Origin: Bacteroidota bacterium
GTDB lineage: Bacteria > Bacteroidota > Bacteroidia > J057
Direction of reading: 5' to 3'
DNA: 5,727 nt
Assembly (NCBI GenBank): GCA_963169475.1
Contig: CAUJFT010000223.1
Span: forward strand, 1 to 5,727
This document shows positions 1-5,727 of the stretch, in pieces. Position 1 is the stretch's first letter. The number at the start of each line of letters is the position of its first letter. The notes below the pieces were generated by a model. That model worked only from the letters and a program-made list of their open reading frames with translations, did no database searches and was not told the DNA's origin. The position numbers and the translations under genes were made by a program.

Positions 1-302
1 CTCACGCTGTTGTTTTTTTTGTCTTTTTGAGTTTCTCTTTTGTAAATAAGTCTGCCGTATATTTTTGGCAGTGTCCTAAACTGGGATTTATTTCTAATGA
101 AAGAAAAAAGGCGTGGCAGTTTCCGAGCAAACGTAAATTCCCGTATCCATTTGTTGTAGGAGCCTGAAGTTTCTTCAAATAACCTATCAAATTCCGATAG
201 GCAAATGGTTATGTTAATATTTTTGTAATCGAAAAATGCAACTTATGATTATCAACCACTTAAACATATTCAGTATGATTAACCCGAAAAGTCTTAGATT
301 TA
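1..302. other. Upstream intergenic stretch without a supported gene
   Basis: No convincing gene is visible here on either strand. The longest open frame is a 62-codon minus-strand frame (190 down to 2). It starts only with TTG and has no ribosome binding site I can recognise. Its lysine-rich C-terminus simply reads a T-rich tract (bases 11-30). A plus-strand frame from base 3 stays open to the TGA at about 165-167 without an ATG, so the tail of a gene starting before the window cannot be fully excluded, though its product looks like no family I know. A perfect 6-bp inverted repeat lies at 183-201. The neighbour to the left is outside the window. Confidence 0.5.
183..201. repeat. Short inverted repeat (6-bp arms, 7-base loop)
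   Basis: CCTATC at 183-188 and GATAGG at 196-201 are perfect reverse complements separated by AAATTCC. No T-run follows on either side, so it does not look like an intrinsic terminator. It lies about 100 bases upstream of the predicted promoter, which is far for an operator. A chance occurrence in AT-rich DNA is quite possible. The repeat itself is directly visible; any function is unknown. Confidence 0.35.
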
Positions 303-335
303 TTTGAAGGGTAGTTTTTTTTATTCTTACCTTTG
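303..335 (+). promoter_or_regulatory. Predicted Bacteroidota-type promoter of the efflux operon
   Basis: TTTG at 303-306 is followed after 21 bases by TACCTTTG at 328-335. This fits the -33 TTTG and -7 TAnnTTTG pattern used by the primary sigma factor of Bacteroidota, with spacing inside the usual range. Transcription would begin a few bases downstream, around 340-345. It is the only full two-part match I found upstream of the permease gene, and I saw no such match in the 50-base gap before the TolC gene. The three genes are therefore probably transcribed together from here. Two copies of GGGTAG (309-314 and 352-357) flank the -7 box and could be regulator contacts, but no known metal-regulator operator is recognised. 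Confidence 0.6.
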
Positions 336-462
336 GGGTTTTTTTCTTATTGGGTAGATAGGGAGATTTATTTTCCTTGTTTTCGTTTTGAGTATATCGT
401 TCTAAGAGGTTTGATGTGTTTTTTGGAGTTGATGTAGTTATTACAGAGTTTGAGGATTATAA
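336..462 (+). other. Long T/G-rich, C-poor leader of the efflux operon
   Basis: This is the probable 5' untranslated region between the predicted promoter and the permease start. Across 301-460 I count about 39 G against 10 C on the coding strand, with many T runs, so the RNA should be U/G-rich and only weakly folded. The heptamer TTGATGT occurs twice (411-417 and 429-435), 18 bases apart. I find no riboswitch-like architecture, strong hairpin, terminator or upstream reading frame. Its role, if any, is unknown. Confidence 0.4.
452..456 (+). promoter_or_regulatory. Possible Shine-Dalgarno element GAGGA
   Basis: GAGGA lies 6 bases before a TTG codon at 463 and 18 bases before the ATG at 475, both in the permease frame. 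Its spacing favours TTG, whereas codon identity and family alignment favour ATG. Because Bacteroidota rely little on Shine-Dalgarno pairing, this site does not settle the start by itself. Confidence 0.3.
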
Positions 463-474
463 TTGATAAAAATA

Positions 475-3400
475 ATGTTGGATAGTATTATAAAATTCAG
501 TATAAAGAACAAGTTGGTCATTGGAGTTATGACCTTACTGCTTGTTTTGTGGGGAGGCTGGAGTGCTGGTAATTTGGCAATAGATGCAGTGCCTGATATT
601 ACAAATAATCAGGTACAAATTATTACGGTTTGCCCGACACTGGCGGGGCAGGAGGTGGAGCAATTAGTTACTTTTCCGATTGAGCAAAGCATTGCTAACC
701 TTCCGGATTTAGAGGAAACGCGCAGTATCTCGCGATTTGGGCTTTCTGTGATTACGGTTGTATTTGATGATGGGGTAGATATTTATTTTGCTCGACAACT
801 GATTAATGAAAAGCTAAAAGAGGCAGAAGAAAATATTCCCAAAGGTATTGGGAGGCCCGAACTTGCGCCGGTAAGTACCGGTTTGGGGGAGGTCTATCAA
901 TATATCCTACACCCTAAAAAAGGAAGTGAGCAAAAATACAACGCCAAAGACCTACGAACGATGCAGGATTGGATTGTAGCACGGCAGCTCAATGGGACAG
1001 AAGGGATTGCCGAAGTCAATAGTTTTGGTGGTGAGGTAAAGCAATATGAAGTATCTGTAAATCCTAATCGCCTAAAGGCGATGAATGTAAGCATTAGCGA
1101 TATTTTTAATGCCCTTGAAAAAAACAATCAAAATACGGGAGGGGCATATATTGATAAAAAACCTAATGCCTACTTTATTCGCGGCATTGGTTTGATTACT
1201 TCATTAGAAGACATAAGAAATATTGCGGTGAAGAACATCAATGGAAGTATTCCTATTTTTATTAAAGATATAGCTGAAGTTCAGTTTGGTAAAGCGGTTC
1301 GCTATGGTGCTATGACCTATAATGGTGAGGTTGATGCGGTGGGTGGTGTGGTGATGATGCTCAAAGGGGCAAATAGCAACGAGGTGGTACGGCGTGTGAA
1401 GGATAAAATTCCTATTATTCAAAAATCATTACCCGATGACATAATTATTGAGCCATATTTGGATAGAACAGAGTTAGTCAGTAGGGCTATTGGTACAGTG
1501 GAAAAGAATTTGATTGAGGGGGCTTTAATTGTTATTTTTGTGTTGGTGTTGTTTTTGGGCAATTTACGTGCTGGGCTTATTGTAGCTTCTGCTATTCCGC
1601 TGTCCATGCTTTTTGCCTTAGGATTAATGAACGTTTTTGGGGTAAGTGCCAATTTGATGAGTTTGGGTGCGATAGATTTCGGCTTGGTAGTGGACGGTGC
1701 TGTGATTATTGTAGAGGCTACTTTGCATCACTTGGGTGTAAGAAAATCCATACAACAACTGACACAGTCAGAGATGGATGCGGAAGTTTTTGCTTCTGCT
1801 TCTAAGATTCGTAGTAGTGCTGCTTTTGGAGAAATTATTATTTTAATTGTCTATATCCCGATACTTACCTTAGTTGGGGTAGAGGGCAAAATGTTTACTC
1901 CTATGGCTAAAACGGTGGGCTTTGCAATTTTGGGGGCATTGATTTTGTCTTTGACTTATATCCCCATGATGTGCGCCTTGTGTTTATCTAAGAAAATTTC
2001 TCACAAACCTACCATCTCGGATAAAATGATGGGCTTTTTTCAAGTGATTTATCAATCGCTTTTGCGAAGGGCTTTGAAGCTAAAATTTATAATTGTCGGA
2101 GCTACTATTTTGCTTTTTACTATCAGTCTTTTTGTCTTTAAGAGTTTGGGTGGCGAATTTATTCCGCAGTTGCAGGAAGGCGATTTTGCCTTTCATTGTA
2201 TCTTACCTCAAGGTAGCTCATTGTCCCAAAGTATTGAAACGTCTATGCAGGCTTCTCGGATTATCAAACAGTTTGACGAAGTAAAGATGGTCGTTGGAAA
2301 AACGGGTTCGGCAGAAGTACCCACGGACCCGATGCCGCCGGAGGCTACTGATATGATGATTATCTTAAAACCCCAAAAAGAATGGAAAACTGCTAAAAGT
2401 TATGGACGATTAGCCAATGAGATTTATGAAGAATTGGAAGTAATACCGGGGGTTTTCTTTGAGAAAAATCAGCCCATACAAATGCGTTTTAATGAATTAA
2501 TGACGGGCATCAGGCAAGACGTAGCGGTTAAGATTTTTGGAGAAAATTTAGATAGCCTTTCTTTGTATGCTAATAAAGTAAGCCGCATAATTCAGGGAGT
2601 AAAAGGGGCAACCTCTCCGCAAGTAGAGCAGGTAAGCGGGCTACCGCAAGTTAGCGTAGTGTATGACAGAACGCGTCTCGCTAATTATGGGATAAATGTG
2701 GAAGAGGTAAATCATGTATTAAGTACAGCATTTGCAGGAAAAGTAGCAGGTCAGGTTTTTGAGAATGAAAGACGTTTTGATTTGGTTGTTCGGTTAGATA
2801 GCATTCACAGAACAAGTATTGATGACGTGAGTACATTAACTATCCCTACTAATACCGGAAATCAGGTTCCACTTTCACAGGTAGCTACTATTAGTTACAA
2901 GTTGGGTGCTTCGCAAATCAGCCGCGAAGCCGGAAAGCGTAGAATTGTGATTGGGTTTAACGTTTCGGGTAGAGATGTCCAAAGCGTGGTCGAGGATATC
3001 CAGCAGAAATTAGATGTAGAGATAGATTTACCTACCGGCTATTATTTCACTTATGGAGGACAGTTTGAGAATTTGCAAAAAGCGAGTAAGCGATTAATGG
3101 TAGCAGTACCTGTATCATTATTTTTAATATTCTCTCTATTGTACTTCACTTTTCATTCTGTGAAACAAGCGGGGCTGATTTTTACGGCAATTCCAATGAG
3201 TGCTATTGGGGGCATATTTGCTTTGTTGTTTCGTGGAATGCCGTTTAGTATTAGTGCGGGAGTAGGCTTTATCGCTTTGTTTGGGGTAGCAGTGCTAAAC
3301 GGTATTGTGTTAATTGCTACATTCAATCAGTTAGAAAAGGACGGAGTTACTGATATTTTACAAAGGGTAATAGAAGGAGCTAAAGAAAGACTACGCCCCG

Positions 3401-3600
3401 TACTCATGACCGCAACTGTGGCAAGCTTAGGGTTTTTGCCCATGGCCTTAAGTACAAGCGCAGGAGCGGAAGTGCAAAAACCATTGGCAACCGTTGTAAT
3501 CGGCGGGCTGATGACGGCTACCTTCCTTACCTTATTTGTATTGCCTTTATTATATATTATTTTTAACTCATTTCCTAAGCGAAAAAGAGGCAGCAACTAA
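475..3600 (+). CDS. czcA: CusA/CzcA-family heavy-metal efflux RND permease
   Basis: This is the inner-membrane proton/metal antiporter of a tripartite pump, 1041 residues from ATG 475 and normal for the family. TM1 lies near residues 13-30 and a periplasmic porter loop spans about 31-343. TM2-6 lie at about 346-505 and TM7 at 537-556. The second porter loop spans about 557-870 and TM8-12 lie at 874-1032. TM4 carries DFGLVVDGAVIIVE with D401, D407 and E414, matching the proton-relay acids D402, D408 and E415 of Cupriavidus CzcA. E. coli CusA lacks the first of these. By alignment from memory, CusA Cu-site residues M573, M623 and M672 correspond to H574, A624 and E674, so divalent ions (Zn, Co, Cd or Ni) are the inferred substrates. 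The usual VEN after the motif reads VEA. I chose ATG 475 because family members start MLD-x-IIKFSIKNK. TTG 463, directly after an in-frame TAA and with a better-placed GAGGA, would add four residues. No outer-membrane-factor domain is fused at the C-terminus. The symbol is family-level; the metal is unproven. Confidence 0.95.
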   Translation: MLDSIIKFSIKNKLVIGVMTLLLVLWGGWSAGNLAIDAVPDITNNQVQIITVCPTLAGQEVEQLVTFPIEQSIANLPDLEETRSISRFGLSVITVVFDDGVDIYFARQLINEKLKEAEENIPKGIGRPELAPVSTGLGEVYQYILHPKKGSEQKYNAKDLRTMQDWIVARQLNGTEGIAEVNSFGGEVKQYEVSVNPNRLKAMNVSISDIFNALEKNNQNTGGAYIDKKPNAYFIRGIGLITSLEDIRNIAVKNINGSIPIFIKDIAEVQFGKAVRYGAMTYNGEVDAVGGVVMMLKGANSNEVVRRVKDKIPIIQKSLPDDIIIEPYLDRTELVSRAIGTVEKNLIEGALIVIFVLVLFLGNLRAGLIVASAIPLSMLFALGLMNVFGVSANLMSLGAIDFGLVVDGAVIIVEATLHHLGVRKSIQQLTQSEMDAEVFASASKIRSSAAFGEIIILIVYIPILTLVGVEGKMFTPMAKTVGFAILGALILSLTYIPMMCALCLSKKISHKPTISDKMMGFFQVIYQSLLRRALKLKFIIVGATILLFTISLFVFKSLGGEFIPQLQEGDFAFHCILPQGSSLSQSIETSMQASRIIKQFDEVKMVVGKTGSAEVPTDPMPPEATDMMIILKPQKEWKTAKSYGRLANEIYEELEVIPGVFFEKNQPIQMRFNELMTGIRQDVAVKIFGENLDSLSLYANKVSRIIQGVKGATSPQVEQVSGLPQVSVVYDRTRLANYGINVEEVNHVLSTAFAGKVAGQVFENERRFDLVVRLDSIHRTSIDDVSTLTIPTNTGNQVPLSQVATISYKLGASQISREAGKRRIVIGFNVSGRDVQSVVEDIQQKLDVEIDLPTGYYFTYGGQFENLQKASKRLMVAVPVSLFLIFSLLYFTFHSVKQAGLIFTAIPMSAIGGIFALLFRGMPFSISAGVGFIALFGVAVLNGIVLIATFNQLEKDGVTDILQRVIEGAKERLRPVLMTATVASLGFLPMALSTSAGAEVQKPLATVVIGGLMTATFLTLFVLPLLYIIFNSFPKRKRGSN

Positions 3601-3650
3601 TCGTGAAAAACAGACTGTACTATTTAAATAATTACAAAATGTATTAAATA

Positions 3651-4961
3651 ATGAGAAAGACTATCAATAATAGTAGAAGGATAAATAATAATTTGTTGGA
3701 GCTACCAAAAGATAAATCAATATTATTTATTCTTTTACAAATGATGTTTTGGCTTTTGCCCTTTGTCGCAAATACTCAAAACGCCAAGAAAATCACTGGT
3801 ATAGAGGAGGCTATCAATATTGCTTTAGAAAATAATGGCAACCTGAAAGCCAAAAAATTAGCCATCGAAGCGGCTCAAAGTTTAAAATCGACAGCGAATG
3901 AGTTACCAAAATTGGAGGTGAATGTGCAAGTAGGGCAATATAATAGTGTCAATTTTGACCAAGCTCTTCAAGTGTCCCAAACAATCCCTTTCCCCACGTT
4001 GTTTGGCGCGAAAAAACAATTAATAGAGGCTGAAATACAAAGCAAAGAATTACAACAAAAAGAATTTGTTATAGAACTAAAGACCCAAGTAAGAATCTGT
4101 TTTTATCAAATTTTGTATTTTCAAAACAATCAAAGGCAATTGCTATATTTAGATAGTCTATATAAAGATTTTGTTAAAATAGCAGAACTTCGCTATAAGG
4201 CTGGCGATACAAAAAAAGTAGAGATTAGTACTGCCCAAGTCAAGCATGGTGAGATTAGTTTGTCGCTCAAGCAAAATGAGGTGTATTTGAAAAATGCTTA
4301 TCAAAATTTGCAAGCCTTATTGAATACACAAGAGATACTTCAAGTTGCCGACTCGGTAAAATTTGAACCTTTTCAGATAAGTACTGTATTGGATAGTGCT
4401 GCTGTTGCAAATCATCCGGCTATTCGCGCGTTGTATCAAGAGGTTTTGATTGCAGCACAAACCCAAAAGGTCGAAAAAGCGCAGGGCTTACCGGACTTTT
4501 CTTTGGGTTATTCTAATCAATCCCTTATCGGTTTTCAAACTATCAACGGACAAGAAAAGTATTTTGGAGCGGGTAATCGGTTTAATTATGTGAATATTGG
4601 GGTTGCCGTACCGCTAACTTTTGGGGCGACTAAGGCAAGAATAAAATCCATAGATTATCAAATGGAAGCAATGAAAGCCAATGCAGCGCAATATCAAACC
4701 TTATTGGAAACACAGTTGCAAAATGCGATACAACAATATCAACAAGACTTATCCCATTTTAATTATTACAAAGAACAAGCCTTACCAAATGCGAATGAAA
4801 TCGTAGCCTCTGCTCAATTGGGTTATCAAAAGGGTGAGATTAGTTATGTAGAGTTTTTGTATGCCTTACAAACCGCTACGGATATACAATTGAATTATCT
4901 AAAAAGTATTTATGAGGTAAATCTATCAGTAATTAACATTTATTCAATAGTCAATCAGTAA
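3651..4961 (+). CDS. TolC-family outer-membrane efflux channel (OEP, CzcC/CusC role)
   Basis: This 436-residue protein should form the trimeric outer-membrane and periplasmic duct of the pump. The mature part shows the internal duplication of the OEP family. Helical segments at about 50-85 and 120-225 contain RYKAGDTKKVEISTAQ (181-196). They are mirrored by helices at about 255-280 and 330-430 containing GYQKGEISYVEFLYALQ (391-407). Two beta-strand regions, about 87-118 and 281-326, would build the barrel, ending in the similar turns PFPTLFGAKK and PLTFGATKAR. A hydrophobic segment at 23-40 is a signal peptide. No lipobox cysteine is present, so it is probably not a lipoprotein. The signal is preceded by an unusually long polar stretch of about 22 residues; a start at TTG 3693 or 3696 would give a more ordinary leader. 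No clear Shine-Dalgarno site precedes ATG 3651, only AT-rich DNA. It lies 50 bases after the permease and 2 before the adaptor, consistent with one operon. Confidence 0.92.
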   Translation: MRKTINNSRRINNNLLELPKDKSILFILLQMMFWLLPFVANTQNAKKITGIEEAINIALENNGNLKAKKLAIEAAQSLKSTANELPKLEVNVQVGQYNSVNFDQALQVSQTIPFPTLFGAKKQLIEAEIQSKELQQKEFVIELKTQVRICFYQILYFQNNQRQLLYLDSLYKDFVKIAELRYKAGDTKKVEISTAQVKHGEISLSLKQNEVYLKNAYQNLQALLNTQEILQVADSVKFEPFQISTVLDSAAVANHPAIRALYQEVLIAAQTQKVEKAQGLPDFSLGYSNQSLIGFQTINGQEKYFGAGNRFNYVNIGVAVPLTFGATKARIKSIDYQMEAMKANAAQYQTLLETQLQNAIQQYQQDLSHFNYYKEQALPNANEIVASAQLGYQKGEISYVEFLYALQTATDIQLNYLKSIYEVNLSVINIYSIVNQ

Positions 4962-4963
4962 AA

Positions 4964-5727
4964 ATGAAAAATCCGATAATAATTTCTCTGTTTAGTCTTT
5001 CTCTATTCATAATGAATTGCGGAAGCTCAAATCACACCGAATCCAAAGCGGTGGCAGCAGACGCACCTACGCATGAGGAGGAAGTGCTTACGGTTGCTAC
5101 GCTTACACAAGAACAAATAAAAGCTGTTGGCATTTCATTGGGTAAAATAGAAAGCAAAGAATTAACGGCAACGATAAGAGCAAATGGTATGCTGAAAGTC
5201 CCTAATAATAGCAAAGGTAATGCCACGTCCTTATATGGGGGAGTTATCAAAACTTTGGAAGTACAAATTGGGGATTATGTAAAAAAGGGACAAGTCATTG
5301 CGACGATTACTAATCCGCAGTTTCTCCAATTACAAGAGGAGTACCTTAATTTGCTGTCTATTTCAAACTCTACCTATACGGCAACTACTGCGAATAATAG
5401 TCAGTACGCTTCGGCAAAACTCCAATATCAGGAAATTGAAAATCAAATTTCTTATGCAGAAAAAGAGTTGGACCGGCAAAAAGAACTTTATGAAGGAAAT
5501 GCAGGTGCGAAAAAAAATGTAGAACAAGCACAAACCAATTTAGAGGTATTACAGGCAAAAAAGAAAATACTAAACGAACAAATGGGCATATATGAGCAGC
5601 AAGGTAAGGTGTTAAATACCACACGGCTTGCTAGCCTCAAACAGCAATTGCAGCTAATGGGAATTGACCCCAATTCGGTATCAAATAGTAATTTAAAATC
5701 AACATTAGTGGTTACAAGCCCACTGAA
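4964..5727 (+). CDS. RND efflux periplasmic adaptor subunit (CusB/CzcB/HlyD type), 3' end cut by window
   Basis: This membrane-fusion protein would link permease and TolC channel in the periplasm. Only 254 complete codons are present; the frame is still open at the window end, and family members run roughly 350-420 residues. Residues 1-18 form a lipoprotein signal ending in IMN-C19, so it is likely lipid-anchored, although Asn at -1 of the lipobox is unusual. A short His/Glu-containing linker (HEEE at 37-40) follows. Residues 89-120 (YGGVIKTLEVQIGDYVKKGQ) form the first half of the lipoyl domain. About 121-235 is rich in Gln, Glu, Lys and Leu and should be the alpha-helical hairpin. Its tip at 171-189 aligns without gaps to the RLS motif of AcrA, with R171 and L175 kept and Ser replaced by A182. 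STLVVTSPL at 246-254 opens the second lipoyl half. It starts 2 bases after the TolC stop with no Shine-Dalgarno site, suggesting translational coupling. Confidence 0.93.
   Translation, partial: MKNPIIISLFSLSLFIMNCGSSNHTESKAVAADAPTHEEEVLTVATLTQEQIKAVGISLGKIESKELTATIRANGMLKVPNNSKGNATSLYGGVIKTLEVQIGDYVKKGQVIATITNPQFLQLQEEYLNLLSISNSTYTATTANNSQYASAKLQYQEIENQISYAEKELDRQKELYEGNAGAKKNVEQAQTNLEVLQAKKKILNEQMGIYEQQGKVLNTTRLASLKQQLQLMGIDPNSVSNSNLKSTLVVTSPL

Noticed and set aside
128..135. TACGTTTG on the minus strand, a possible -7 box
   Set aside because: The nearest CAAA that could act as its -33 element (176-179) is about 40 bases away, too far, and no credible gene follows.
2..190. 62-codon minus-strand open frame
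   Set aside because: It starts only at TTG, has no recognisable ribosome binding site or minus-strand promoter with both boxes, matches no family I know, and its Lys-rich end is just the complement of a T-rich tract.
183..201. Inverted repeat considered as a transcription terminator
   Set aside because: Only 6 bp of stem and no T-run on either side.
218..225. TATTTTTG, a second match to the TAnnTTTG box on the + strand
   Set aside because: No TTTG or TTG sits at the required distance upstream, and the sequence is a low-complexity T run. The site at 303-335 is far better.
897..1652. Several minus-strand open frames of 70-80 codons inside the permease gene
   Set aside because: They lie entirely opposite a strongly conserved coding sequence, resemble no family, and are shadows of it. 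The same holds for the frames opposite or overlapping 2093-2284, 3327-3596 and 5032-5673.
3621..3630. TATTTAAATA palindrome in the permease-channel gap
   Set aside because: A perfect 10-base palindrome of only A and T in a very AT-rich spacer; expected by chance and too weak to act as a terminator.

Overview
The window holds most of one heavy-metal efflux operon on the + strand, encoding a tripartite RND system. The likely host is a member of the Bacteroidota. The evidence for this is AT-rich DNA, a promoter of the Bacteroidota type (TTTG, 21 bases, TAnnTTTG), little use of Shine-Dalgarno sequences, and a permease close to the CusA/CzcA proteins of that phylum. The host assignment is an inference from style; no taxonomic marker gene is present.

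Layout. Bases 1-302 contain no gene I can support, only a weak TTG-started minus-strand reading frame and a small inverted repeat. Bases 303-335 match a Bacteroidota promoter. It is followed by a leader of roughly 120-130 bases that is rich in T and G and poor in C. The inner-membrane RND permease (CusA/CzcA family) runs from about 475 to 3600. After 50 AT-rich bases comes a TolC-family outer-membrane factor (3651-4961). Two bases after its stop codon a lipoprotein periplasmic adaptor (CusB/CzcB/HlyD type) begins at 4964 and is cut by the window end after 254 codons. Gene order is permease, outer-membrane channel, adaptor (A-C-B).

Together the three products should form a proton-driven channel spanning both membranes. 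The permease takes metal ions from the periplasm or cytoplasm, the adaptor bridges, and the TolC-like protein opens to the outside. The permease keeps the DFG-x3-D-x6-E acidic triad of TM4 found in CzcA-type divalent-cation pumps. The three methionines that bind Cu(I)/Ag(I) in E. coli CusA appear replaced by His, Ala and Glu. This points to Zn/Co/Cd/Ni-type substrates rather than copper or silver.

I see no mobile element, CRISPR array or RNA gene, and no undescribed system. It is a fairly ordinary accessory or housekeeping metal-resistance operon with a few details worth checking: start codons, the leader, the metal site, an altered adaptor tip motif and an unusual lipobox.
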